64,000 bases of DNA from Wocania ichthyoenteri Th78 (GTDB lineage Bacteria > Bacteroidota > Bacteroidia > Flavobacteriales > Flavobacteriaceae): contig NZ_KN525716.1 of assembly GCF_000789235.1 (NCBI RefSeq), positions 3,670,121 through 3,734,120 on the forward strand. Direction: 5' to 3'. The number at the start of each line of letters is the position of its first letter. Position 1 is the stretch's first letter. Below the pieces are notes generated by a model. That model did not search any database. It was not told the DNA's origin and saw only the letters and a program-made list of their open reading frames with translations. Made by a program: the position numbers and the translations under genes. Positions 19,201 to 26,320 of the stretch are shown piece after piece.

Positions 19201-20139
19201 TCTTTAATTGAAAATACTATATTAAATGGCCAAACAGGAATGGAAGTACATTATTATGATAATTTAGGAGCAGAACTTCCAAGTCCGTTGCCAAATCCAT
19301 TCAATACAAGCACCCAATCGATTAGAGTAGAAGTTGTAAACCCAATAAACCCAACATGTACAGATACTACTAATATTGAATTTATAGTTAATCCGTTACC
19401 TGATTTTACTGTAGAAACACCGCAGATAGTTTGTTCTTCAGATCCTACATTTACTGTAGTTTTAGACCCTGAAGAAAAAAATACTAATGAAATGTTTAAT
19501 TATGAATGGGTTTATGAAGACGGAACACTATTATCTAAAGCTTCTACTTTAACAGTATCTACACCTGGAACATATTCGGTTACTTTAACAAAAACAGATG
19601 GTACCGATTGCTCCAGAACTAGAGATATATTTGTTAATGCTTCAGAGCTAGCCAAAATAACTTATAATGATATTACAGTTGTTGATGCTTCAACAAATAA
19701 TACCATTACAATCAACTTGAATAATATAGGGCAAGGAGATTATGAGTTTGCTTTGGATGATGCCTTTTCATTTTATCAAGATGCACCACTGTTTGAAAAT
19801 GTGAGCGCTGGTATACATACTCTCTATATAAGAGATAAAAAAGGATGTGGCACAAGTTCTATTGACATATCTGTTATTGGCTTTCCAAAATACTTTACAC
19901 CAAATGGTGATGGAGTTCATGATTTCTGGCAAATTGAAGGTGTTAGTAATAGTTTTCAATCTAACAGTGATATATTTATTTATAATCGTTATGGAAAACT
20001 ATTAAAACAAATAAGCCCTAATTCAAAAGGGTGGGATGGCACTTTTAATGGAAACATGCTACCTGTAGATGATTATTGGTTTAGTGTAAGTTTAGAAGAC
20101 GGAAGAATTTTTAAAGGGCATTTCGCTTTGAAACGATAA
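16285..20139 (+). CDS. Large T9SS cargo protein with PKD domain and type B sorting domain
   Basis: 1284 residues. A signal peptide (about 1-19) is followed by a beta-propeller-like N-terminal region (about 20-370; IWYFGDHAGLDFNSG, VVHGNGSDYWVV) common in flavobacterial gliding-associated proteins. A PKD domain comes next (about 395-450; VVWDFGDPTSG ... FSNLGTYQVSVTA), then several repeats built on C-D-D-x-x-D-G-x-x-x-F-D (about 540-1060). The last 85 residues are the gliding-motility-associated C-terminal domain: FPKYFTPNGDGVHDFW, IYNRYGKLL, GWDGTFNG, LPVDDYWF, GHFALKR. This type B signal directs secretion through the T9SS to the cell surface. No PorP/SprF partner lies next to it. It is 66 bp after the IS1-like gene and ends just before the operator array of the pseudopilus operon. 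Confidence 0.92.
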   Translation: MTKENYFFIFLIISSQLIAQKEANIWYFGDHAGLDFNSGTPVALLDGQLSTMEGCATISDNNGSLLFYTDGITVWDKSHNVMLNGNGLLGSDDSTQSALIVPKPNSKEVFYIFTVDSQAGNNGLHYSEVNLTLNGGLGGITANKNINLLTRSTEQITAVVHGNGSDYWVVCHPWDSNKFNSFLITDLGVNLTPVESVTPLMITWPPGSDGTNASVGQLKVSPDGTKLGVVNVTIGTHVADFDNQTGKVSNMIQISTRPIDYGLEFSPSSKLMYVTSQLGNTIDGIHSLFQYNVEAFDIASSEILIAREFGLGYALQLATNKKIYAALGGSGYLGSIESPNIIGTGCNFIFQSVNLNGRLELAGLPPFIQSFFNISTFDLENTCFGDATKFTLNDTVDSVVWDFGDPTSGVNNTSTDLEPTHVFSNLGTYQVSVTATVGAETDTETEIITIYEQPVATKPHDILLCDLVGDITFDLVSHNIFVLNGLDPNVFGVNYYEGMTNYTNGIKIDIPEGYTNASSFFTQEIIAEVYNKQNPECTDITDFNIGIYKTPQLESSANLLSLTQCDDSNSGSDTDGIAEFDLTQQEQYLLLNGVASEVHYNYFTDAASTQPIASPNSFINTQNPQTIYVEGVSNINNQCKTSTSFIVEVLELPTITPMVELKQCDEDLDGFFSAFNLNEVINEITSNTANETVTFYESLADAEQNNNVITNPKTYSNQTSSSDTVWVRVENINGCFRTSQVNLTVTTTQIPSTFIREFYACDDDTDGVSNFDFSSVHSEIEAMFPIGQELIIAYYRNEADALAEENKIDDITNYRNIAYPNTQQIYVRVDSKVDNDCLGLGAHINLYVETQPIANSVVIERECDYDLDGIYSFDTSQVETQLLSGQSLSEVTVTYFDENNNSLTSPLPNPFLTASQTITIRVTNNNVSDGSCFDETTLEFIVDAQPLANPVANQVACDDGIDDTDGFYEFDTSLIENTILNGQTGMEVHYYDNLGAELPSPLPNPFNTSTQSIRVEVVNPINPTCTDTTNIEFIVNPLPDFTVETPQIVCSSDPTFTVVLDPEEKNTNEMFNYEWVYEDGTLLSKASTLTVSTPGTYSVTLTKTDGTDCSRTRDIFVNASELAKITYNDITVVDASTNNTITINLNNIGQGDYEFALDDAFSFYQDAPLFENVSAGIHTLYIRDKKGCGTSSIDISVIGFPKYFTPNGDGVHDFWQIEGVSNSFQSNSDIFIYNRYGKLLKQISPNSKGWDGTFNGNMLPVDDYWFSVSLEDGRIFKGHFALKR

Positions 20140-20140
20140 T

Positions 20141-20209
20141 AAAAAGCAAAAAGCTTACTATTAGTAAGCTTTTTGCTTACTCCTAATTTTTTAAAAACAA
20201 GTATTTTTA
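20141..20209 (+). promoter_or_regulatory. Operator array and promoter of the second pseudopilus operon
   Basis: GCTTACT occurs at 20153-20159 and 20175-20181, exactly 22 bp apart. AGTAAGC lies 5 bp before the second (20163-20169), and a weak left half (AAAAAGC 20141-20147) lies before the first. TATTTTTA at 20202-20209 starts 21 bp after the last half-site and 24 bp before the ATG at 20233. The array is also a perfect 17-bp inverted repeat (20144-20160 / 20162-20178), so it might additionally form a hairpin after the upstream gene, but the conserved distance to the promoter box favours an operator. Confidence 0.68.
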
Positions 20210-20232
20210 TTCTTTAATAATAGTATTAAAAA

Positions 20233-20967
20233 ATGAATAAAAGTATTTGCTTTATCTTTTGTGGTTTGTGCCTGTTTTTTAATTGTAAAACCATAAACCT
20301 ATCTCAAACTTCGCAAACCAATACCACACAACCTGTATCTTTAGGAAGCATTGGAACAGGAAAAGATTTTATACTACAAAAAGGCTTTAATAATACTGCT
20401 GTACCAAGCTATAAAGCACCTATTAAACTGGCTATAAAAGTTAAAGGTTTTAATAAACAAAGCTTTAAAAGCTTTACAAAAGCAAAAGCTGTACAATCAG
20501 CGAATGTTAGCATTAACTATATAGATTCTGTAGCTAATAAACCAAAGTACATACAATTACAAATAGCGGATAAAGTAAGTTTAATTAAACAGCTTAATGG
20601 CAAAGAGAATACTCAGGAGAAACGGTATTTAAGCCATAATCCTTATGCCAAAATTTTAACCAGTATAACTATCGCATTCAGCCAAAAAGACATCCAACGT
20701 ATTACTAGTGCCGATGCCGTTTTTTTAATTGAAAATAGCTTAAAAACGTATGCTTTACAGTTGCATAAAACTAAAGGAGATAAAGAAATTATTGCTTTTA
20801 ACGAAGGCGTGGTTTTTGAGTATCAAGCCTCTAATAGCTGCTGGCAAGAAAACTCTAGACACAATTTTGATATTGTTGATTTGGTGAGCGCATTAAATGA
20901 TTGTCCAAAAAAAACATATCGCTCTCCAAAACGAGCTAAAAAGAAGATTAACTATTTTAAACTTTAG
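20233..20967 (+). CDS. Probable lipoprotein of the pseudopilus operon, unknown function
   Basis: 244 residues. The N-terminus is a hydrophobic signal followed by FFNC at residue 18, a relaxed lipobox, so it is probably a lipoprotein. The body is basic, rich in Lys, Asn and Ser, with a repeated G-F-N-K/N motif near residues 55-85, and ends in a very basic tail (RSPKRAKKKINYFK). It has no recognisable domain. It is the first gene after the operator array and is followed 4 bp later by another lipoprotein. In T2SS and T4P systems the pilotin and alignment components are outer-membrane lipoproteins, so a role of this kind is possible but is not shown by the sequence. Confidence 0.75.
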   Translation: MNKSICFIFCGLCLFFNCKTINLSQTSQTNTTQPVSLGSIGTGKDFILQKGFNNTAVPSYKAPIKLAIKVKGFNKQSFKSFTKAKAVQSANVSINYIDSVANKPKYIQLQIADKVSLIKQLNGKENTQEKRYLSHNPYAKILTSITIAFSQKDIQRITSADAVFLIENSLKTYALQLHKTKGDKEIIAFNEGVVFEYQASNSCWQENSRHNFDIVDLVSALNDCPKKTYRSPKRAKKKINYFKL

Positions 20968-20971
20968 GATT

Positions 20972-21331
20972 ATGAAGCGCATTTCCATACTTTTTGTTAT
21001 ACTTTTAAGTGCTATAGCCTGCGATGATATTATTGAGGTTGAAGATATTAGTGATAAAACAGTACAAATTCTTGCACCAACAAATGGCGCTATTTTAGAT
21101 ACGCTTACTACCACTTTTACTTGGGACGCCTTAGAAGCTGCTGAAAGCTATCATTTACAAGTAGTAACTCCAAGTTTTGAAAATGCCAACCAAATTGTTG
21201 CGGATACACTTTTAGTAAAAACGAGCTTTAGTAAGTTATTACCAATTAACACTTATGAGTGGCGTATTCGCGCTGAAAATGCAGCTTATAAAACAAGCTA
21301 TACCAAACAAAGTTTTACCATTGAAGACTAA
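20972..21331 (+). CDS. Small lipoprotein with a fibronectin-type III-like domain
   Basis: 119 residues from the ATG at 20972; a longer in-frame extension into the previous gene is unlikely because this ATG gives a clean signal sequence. The lipoprotein signal ends at IACDD (Cys about 17), with acidic residues after the Cys. The mature part is one beta-sandwich, recognisable as FN3-like by FTWDALEAAESYHLQV and YEWRIRAENAAYKTSY. The gene sits between another lipoprotein and the GspC-like gene, with which it overlaps by 11 bp. It may be a periplasmic or outer-membrane partner of the machine. Confidence 0.8.
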   Translation: MKRISILFVILLSAIACDDIIEVEDISDKTVQILAPTNGAILDTLTTTFTWDALEAAESYHLQVVTPSFENANQIVADTLLVKTSFSKLLPINTYEWRIRAENAAYKTSYTKQSFTIED

Positions 21332-21779
21332 AACAAAAACATATACACTATTAACATTGGTGTTAGGCATTTGGGGGGTAATAGGATATAAAATTTTATC
21401 TGCCGTTAATCCAACATCTCCTGAGTTTGTAGAACAAAATTTGGACGTATCCTTTAATCCAAAAGCTAGAAAAGAAACAGATACATTTTCAATAAAACCA
21501 GTTAACAGAGATCCCTTTTTAGGAACACTTTTAATAAAGAAAAAAACAATTACCAAAAACCCAAAACACAAAACCACTGTAGTTTGGAAACCCATCATTT
21601 ATCACGGAAACGTATCAAATCAAAACGGCAAAACAAAAGTGTTTATCATCTCTATTGATGGTCAACAACACTTAATAAAACCAGGGCAAGTAATTAATGA
21701 AGTAAAATTAATTAAAGGAAATAGCAAAAGTGTATTGTTAAGCTATAAAGGTGTTAGAAAAAACATTTCTAAATCATGA
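21321..21779 (+). CDS. GspC/PilP-like inner-membrane connector protein
   Basis: 153 residues with a TTG start at 21321, chosen because it puts a short basic N-terminus (KTKTKT) just before a single membrane helix (TLLTLVLGIWGVIGYKIL). Then comes a disordered linker with a D-P-F-L-G motif (about residue 65) and a C-terminal beta domain of about 55 residues: YHGNVS, KVFIISIDGQQHLIKPGQVI, VKLIKGNSKSVLLSYKGVRKNI. This order and the G-x-x-I...V-L-x-x-x-G spacing match the homology region of GspC and PilP, which bind the secretin N-domains. The start overlaps the FN3 lipoprotein gene by 11 bp. No secretin gene is in the window. Family assignment is by pattern and is moderately secure. Confidence 0.7.
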   Translation: MKTKTKTYTLLTLVLGIWGVIGYKILSAVNPTSPEFVEQNLDVSFNPKARKETDTFSIKPVNRDPFLGTLLIKKKTITKNPKHKTTVVWKPIIYHGNVSNQNGKTKVFIISIDGQQHLIKPGQVINEVKLIKGNSKSVLLSYKGVRKNISKS

Positions 21780-21838
21780 TTTTTTAAACACCTTTGAATT
21801 TGTTCAAGAATAATTTATTGCAAAAGTCATAAACCATT

Positions 21839-23137
21839 TTGAAGCACATTTTTAAATATCTAAACCTCGATTATCGAGTTAAGGCAGGAGCGTTACAATT
21901 TACTATGTTTATTGGGGTTGTAATTGCTTTACTATTAGCAGCATTTATTATTTTAATACACACATATAAAACTTTTAAAGTTCAAACAGATTTTCTTAAA
22001 GAATCTATTGAGAATTCAGATAAAGGCATAAACTACGCTTTACAAAATAAGCTTCAATTAAACGATACCACTTTAATTAATTTACAAGATGAAGATTTTA
22101 AAACTTTAAAAGTACATCGTAATTTTTGGGGCGTTTTTGAAAAAGTTATAGCTGTTTCTAATATAAAAAATAAAACATTTAAGAAAATAGCTTTGGTTGG
22201 AGCCTCTCAACCCGATGCTAATCGAACAGCACTTTATTTAGAAGAACAAAATAGGCCTTTAGTAGTTGTTGGGAATACAAAAATTCAAGGCGATGTGTAT
22301 TTACCAAAGCAAGGCGTTAGAACTGGGAATATTTCTGGGCATTCATATTATGGAAATCAACTTATCTATGGTAATGCTAAAACAAGTCAATCTTTGCCGA
22401 AACTTCAGAATGAAATATTAAATCAAATTGCAACTATTAATAAAGTATATAGAAATATAGATGAAAATCAGTTTTTAGATTTAAGTATTAAAAGAACATA
22501 TTTAAATTCATTTTACAAACCATTACAAGTTATATATAGTAGAGAAACAATTGTTCTTTCAGAAGTATTATTAACAGGACATATTTTAGTGCAATCTGAA
22601 ACCAAAATTATAGTTGATGGGGCTTCAAAGTTAAAAGATGTGGTTTTGGTCGCTCCAATAATTCAGATTAAAAATAATGTAGAGGGTGCCTTTCAGGCTT
22701 TTGCTACTAAGGAAATTAGGGTAGGAAGTCGTTGTAAGTTGAACTACCCAACCGCCTTAATTTTGAATGAAGAAAAAATTGTGACTAATTCAAATACGAG
22801 CAACAATTTAGAAAACATTCCTTTTATTAAAATCAATAAGGATTCTAAAATAAAAGGAATCGTTGCTTATTTAGGGGGAATTAAAAATTATAAAACTCAA
22901 ATACTAATTGATGAAAAGGCAACTATAATTGGAGAAGTGTATTGTAATAGAAACTTAGAACTATTAGGAAACGTTTATGGCAGTGTTTTTACTTCGGGTT
23001 TTGTGGCTAATCAATCTGGCTCAGTATATCAAAATCACATTTATAATGGGACAATAATCGTTAATAATTTGTCAGAAGAGTATGTAGGATTGCCTTTTAA
23101 AAACTCCAAAAAAGATGTTGCAAAATGGTTGTATTAA
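21839..23137 (+). CDS. Large minor-pseudopilin-like protein with bactofilin-like beta repeats
   Basis: 432 residues from a TTG start. The leader LNLDYRVKA (ending at residue 16) is followed by GALQF and a long hydrophobic helix (TMFIGVVIALLLAAFIILI). The layout is that of a class III signal, but +5 is Phe, not Glu, as in GspK-type tip pseudopilins. A helical region (about 45-120) precedes a long beta-rich part with polymer-forming, bactofilin-like repeats (KIQGDVYLPKQG; STKIKGIVAYLGG-type; ATIIGEVYCNRNLELLGNVYGSVFT at about 365-400). It shares its leader with the next gene, which overlaps it by 13 bp if that gene starts at 23125. It probably caps the pseudopilus. The beta repeats are unusual for such a protein. 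Confidence 0.75.
   Translation: MKHIFKYLNLDYRVKAGALQFTMFIGVVIALLLAAFIILIHTYKTFKVQTDFLKESIENSDKGINYALQNKLQLNDTTLINLQDEDFKTLKVHRNFWGVFEKVIAVSNIKNKTFKKIALVGASQPDANRTALYLEEQNRPLVVVGNTKIQGDVYLPKQGVRTGNISGHSYYGNQLIYGNAKTSQSLPKLQNEILNQIATINKVYRNIDENQFLDLSIKRTYLNSFYKPLQVIYSRETIVLSEVLLTGHILVQSETKIIVDGASKLKDVVLVAPIIQIKNNVEGAFQAFATKEIRVGSRCKLNYPTALILNEEKIVTNSNTSNNLENIPFIKINKDSKIKGIVAYLGGIKNYKTQILIDEKATIIGEVYCNRNLELLGNVYGSVFTSGFVANQSGSVYQNHIYNGTIIVNNLSEEYVGLPFKNSKKDVAKWLY
21866..21878. repeat. 13-bp perfect palindrome in a pseudopilin leader
   Basis: CTCGATTATCGAG, symmetric about its central T, lies in the codons for the leader residues L-D-Y-R-V. The same 13 bp occurs at 23227-23239 in the leader of the next pseudopilin. 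Confidence 0.9.
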
Positions 23138-23553
23138 AAACAGTAAGTCGCCTTCGATTAAGCTTGAGAAACATTCATAAGGGAAAGGTGTTAAAAATTT
23201 CGAAACAAACTTTGGAACATTTAAATCTCGATTATCGAGTAAGGGCATCAACCTTAATGGAAACACTGGTAGCTACAGTTTTAATTGTTGTCGTTTTTAT
23301 GATGGCAAGTATGATATTAAATAATTTATTTTCAAATAGTATTAAAAGTAATACAAGAGACGTGGAAGCATATTTAAGCGAACTTAATTACTTATACCTT
23401 AATGATAAATTGAGTTTGCCTTATTATGATGATTATAAACAGTGGGAAATATCTATTGTTGCTGATAAAAATAATACACAAAATATAATATTATTTGAAG
23501 CTAAGAACTCTAAAACAAATCAAAATATTTTAAAAGAAATTATTGCAAACTAA
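23125..23553 (+). CDS. Minor pseudopilin (GspI/J-like)
   Basis: 142 residues from the ATG at 23125, which overlaps the previous gene by 13 bp. An alternative TTG at 23212 would give a 12-residue leader (MEHLNLDYRVRA) closely parallel to that of the previous protein and is quite plausible. Cleavage after A gives STLMETLVATVLIVVVFMMASMIL, with Glu at +5 as expected for a pseudopilin. The mature protein is only about 100 residues, with a short globular domain after the helix. Its end overlaps the next pseudopilin gene by 11 bp. A minor tip subunit is the likely role. Confidence 0.82.
   Translation: MVVLKTVSRLRLSLRNIHKGKVLKISKQTLEHLNLDYRVRASTLMETLVATVLIVVVFMMASMILNNLFSNSIKSNTRDVEAYLSELNYLYLNDKLSLPYYDDYKQWEISIVADKNNTQNIILFEAKNSKTNQNILKEIIAN
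23227..23239. repeat. Second copy of the 13-bp palindrome in a pseudopilin leader
   Basis: The same CTCGATTATCGAG as at 21866-21878, again in the codons for L-D-Y-R-V, just before the cleavage site. Confidence 0.9.
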
Positions 23554-24007
23554 ACATAAAATACAAGCTTTTACACTTAGCGAAATGATTGTTGTTATTA
23601 TTTTGACCAGTATTGTAGTTGGTATGGCTTTTTCTGTATTAACCTTAGTTCAAAAACATATGTCTGGTATCCAAAATAATTTTAATAAAAACACAGAGCT
23701 TAATATACTCGAACAATCATTATGGTTAGACTTTAATAGATATTCTGAAATTGAATATAATGTGATTAATGATGAACTAATTTTTACTTCTGATGTAAAA
23801 ACTACTACTTATAAATTCACAACTGACTATATAATTAAAGAGTTAGATACATTTAATATATCAACAGATAATAAATTACTCTTTTTTGATGGTGACAAAG
23901 CAACCAATGGGAGAGTAGATGCTATAAAATTTGAAACCTCAAAAACATTTCAAAACCAACCAGTGTTTGTTTTTAAACAAAATGATGCTAACCAATTTAT
24001 GAACTAA
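23543..24007 (+). CDS. Minor pseudopilin (GspJ/PilW-like)
   Basis: 154 residues from a TTG start that overlaps the previous gene by 11 bp. The 9-residue leader MQTKHKIQA is cleaved before FTLSEMIVVIILTSIVVGMAF, a textbook class III signal with Phe +1 and Glu +5. The mature domain (about residues 35-154) has alternating beta-strands, as in GspJ/PilW-type minor pilins. The stop shares a base with the ATG of the GspF gene (TAATG), so translation is coupled. Confidence 0.85.
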   Translation: MQTKHKIQAFTLSEMIVVIILTSIVVGMAFSVLTLVQKHMSGIQNNFNKNTELNILEQSLWLDFNRYSEIEYNVINDELIFTSDVKTTTYKFTTDYIIKELDTFNISTDNKLLFFDGDKATNGRVDAIKFETSKTFQNQPVFVFKQNDANQFMN

Positions 24008-25140
24008 TGGCTTTTCATTTAGATAACATAGCAAAACAAGCACCAACAAAAAAAGAAACTAACAATAATCTTTCTTTTTTAAAGAGGGAAATCATATTTT
24101 TTAAAAACACCTTTTCAAATAAAACAAAAGAAGATTTTTATACCGAGTTGGGTGTTTTGTTAAAAGCTGGAGTGTCGTTAAAAGAAGGTTTAGAGCTTAT
24201 TGAAAATTCTCAGAAGAAAAAACAAAATAAAGATGTTTTAAATAAGATAGGGCTAGACGTAGTATCTGGACAAAGTCTTTCAGATGCTTTAAGTAAAAAT
24301 GATCAATTTACAAGTTATGAGTATTACTCCATAAAGATAGGCGAAGAAACTGGAACATTAGCTCGAGTTAGTGAGCAGTTAGGGAGTTTCTTTTCTAGAA
24401 AGAATGAACAACGAAGAAACTTGATTAGTGCATTAACTTACCCAGTTATTATATTAAGCACAGCGGTTTTGGTAGTGGTATTTATGCTAAACTATGTTGT
24501 GCCCATGTTTCAAGATATTTTTAAACAGCAAGGTGTAGAATTGCCTACTATTACTAAATTTATAATTAAAGTGTCTGAGTTTATGCAAAGCTATGGGTTA
24601 ATATTGCTTTTTATAATAATAGCTATTATTGCCTCACAATCGTTTTTAAATAAAAAGAAACGCTTTAAGCAGTTAAAAGATAAGTTTATATTAAAGCTTC
24701 CGTTTATAGGTAACTTTGTTAAAACAGTGTATTTATCACAATTTACCCAAGCTGTTTCTTTACTTACAGCTTCAAAAGTTCCAGTAGTAAATAGTATTCA
24801 ATTAGTTAAGCAAATGATTAATTTTTACCCACTTCAGCATGCTTTAGAAATTGTTGAACAACACATTTTAAAAGGAGAATTACTTAGTAAAAGTTTAAGC
24901 CAACATAATCTATTTGATGATAAAATGATAGCGCTTGTTAAAGTCGCTGAAGAAACCAATCAAACCGAATTTATTTTTGATAGATTGAATATGCAATATA
25001 ACACGCAAGTACAACAACAATCTAAAATGTTATCGACCATTATGGAGCCTTTTATAATCTTAATTGTTGGAGTATTGGTTGGCGTGATTTTAATTGCGAT
25101 GTATTTGCCAATGTTTAAATTGAGTAGTGTAATGGGGTGA
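24007..25140 (+). CDS. gspF: GspF/PilC inner-membrane platform protein
   Basis: 377 residues, slightly shorter than E. coli GspF. There are two copies of the T2SSF domain: first FYTELGVLLKAGVSLKEGLELIE...IGEETGTLARVSEQLG (about 40-130), second FTQAVSLLTASKVPVVNSIQLV...VAEETNQTEFIFDRL (about 245-325). Three membrane helices lie at about 140-170, 195-215 and 350-370. The protein would anchor pseudopilus assembly and contact the ATPase encoded at 1166-2572. It is the last gene of the plus-strand operon; no gene for a secretin, GspL or GspM follows. Confidence 0.93.
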   Translation: MAFHLDNIAKQAPTKKETNNNLSFLKREIIFFKNTFSNKTKEDFYTELGVLLKAGVSLKEGLELIENSQKKKQNKDVLNKIGLDVVSGQSLSDALSKNDQFTSYEYYSIKIGEETGTLARVSEQLGSFFSRKNEQRRNLISALTYPVIILSTAVLVVVFMLNYVVPMFQDIFKQQGVELPTITKFIIKVSEFMQSYGLILLFIIIAIIASQSFLNKKKRFKQLKDKFILKLPFIGNFVKTVYLSQFTQAVSLLTASKVPVVNSIQLVKQMINFYPLQHALEIVEQHILKGELLSKSLSQHNLFDDKMIALVKVAEETNQTEFIFDRLNMQYNTQVQQQSKMLSTIMEPFIILIVGVLVGVILIAMYLPMFKLSSVMG

Positions 25141-25524
25141 AATTCTTTCCCTACTCCAGAACCTATACGTATTACACCAGTGATATCTAGGGCTTGTTTT
25201 TTTAAGAGAGTCTAGGGCTGCTAAAAGGGTAACTTACTTTTCTTAAGTGTATTTTTATTCGAGTTTATTCTTTTTATGAATACTAATTAGTATAAGGGGA
25301 ACCTTGAATTATTATATTTTTATGATTATTGTATAGTTTTTATGCCTTATGAGTTTAAATACTTATATATAAAGAATAGTTGCTTTATGTATCGGGAAGT
25401 AGTGTGAATCTACGAAAGCATCTTACTTAATATAAATTAACTATAATAATTTATTTATTGTGATTGAAATTATGTATGGAAAGTTACTTAACTTAATAAA
25501 ATTATAAAAAAATCGACAAAACGC
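25141..25524. other. Non-coding gap after the GspF gene
   Basis: No reading frame with family resemblance, RNA gene or clear terminator hairpin is visible. A 9-bp direct repeat TCTAGGGCT occurs at about 25188 and 25211. The sequence is otherwise AT-rich and simple. The only assigned element is the promoter at its right end. Confidence 0.5.
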
Positions 25525-25554
25525 TTGTTTTTTTCGATTAATTACATAAATTTG
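25525..25554 (+). promoter_or_regulatory. Bacteroidota-type promoter for the 25580 gene
   Basis: TTG at 25525-25527 and TAAATTTG at 25547-25554 match the -33 TTG / -7 TAnnTTTG consensus of the Bacteroidota primary sigma factor with a 19-bp spacer. The start codon is 25 bp downstream. Confidence 0.6.
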
Positions 25555-25579
25555 TCCTTTCAACCCTTAAATCTTCGAC

Positions 25580-26026
25580 ATGAAAATCAGAATTATTTTA
25601 ATAAGCTTCAGCTTTTTCTTAGTTACAAACATTGGTTTTGCTCAGAAAAATAAAGCTGCAAAAAGTATTATTAGCGACAAAGTTTCTATAAAAAAATATC
25701 ATACTAAAGAAGATCTTGACCGTATGCAAAAAGGACAGTTACTAGATTTATACGTTGAGCGTATAGAGAGCCTTGTTAAATTGTTGCCATATATTGCATT
25801 TGCAACTAAGCCAGGGGTGACTATGACCACTTTAGGTATTCCAAACGATAAAGACAACAGATCTGCACTTGATGAACAATTTGAAGCTACTGAAAGTTTT
25901 CTTGAAACAAATGGGGAATTTCAAAGGCGAATTTTGCCTTATTCAGATACAAGTAATCTCATCGCTGCGATTTTGTTTTACGAAGAAACAATGAAATCAT
26001 TACATGAATATAGTGAGTTTCATTAG
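25580..26026 (+). CDS. Small secreted protein, unknown function
   Basis: 148 residues. A signal peptide (1-21, ending GFAQ) precedes a mature protein of about 125 residues that looks mostly alpha-helical: LDRMQKGQLLDLYVERIESLVKLLPYIAF, then a glycine-rich loop and a C-terminal helix. It has no cysteines in the mature part and no recognised catalytic motif. It is monocistronic by position: a good promoter lies upstream and about 290 bp separate it from the next gene. I do not recognise the family. Its location beside T9SS cargo genes suggests an envelope role, nothing more specific. Confidence 0.75.
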   Translation: MKIRIILISFSFFLVTNIGFAQKNKAAKSIISDKVSIKKYHTKEDLDRMQKGQLLDLYVERIESLVKLLPYIAFATKPGVTMTTLGIPNDKDNRSALDEQFEATESFLETNGEFQRRILPYSDTSNLIAAILFYEETMKSLHEYSEFH

Positions 26027-26235
26027 CGATTCATTTTGATAGTATATTAGTTTTTTGTTTTATAATTTATGCAGGAACAAAGTAAATATGTGAATATCAT
26101 ATTTATTTTGTTCTTTTTTATTTAATTAAGTGTAATAAATTCTATTTAGATTGAATGCATTTGTCTTATTAATATGTATTTCATCGATAAAATTATATAT
26201 TAAAAGTTGTCAAAAATCGCATTTAATCGAAATAA

Positions 26236-26268
26236 TTGGTATTTCATGGATTTTTTATTATATATTTG
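26236..26268 (+). promoter_or_regulatory. Candidate promoter for the beta-helix gene
   Basis: TATATTTG at 26261-26268 fits the -7 TAnnTTTG box, and TTG at 26236-26238 may be the -33 element with a 22-bp spacer. Transcription would start near 26275, which favours the ATG at 26321 as the start codon over the upstream in-frame start at 26273. The gap 26027-26235 shows nothing else I can name. Confidence 0.5.
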
Positions 26269-26320
26269 AGCGTTGTATAATAGAAAATATTATTTGTTTT
26301 TTCAACATAAAAAATTAATC

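Noticed and set aside
20144-20178. Perfect 17-bp inverted repeat considered as a plain rho-independent terminator of the T9SS cargo gene
   Set aside because: No T-tract follows the stem directly, and the same half-sites recur at three other promoters at fixed distance to a promoter box. A minor terminator role is not excluded.
25232-25257. ACTTACT followed by TATTTTTA after the GspF gene
   Set aside because: The half-site is imperfect, single, and the distance to the box is 11 bp rather than 20.
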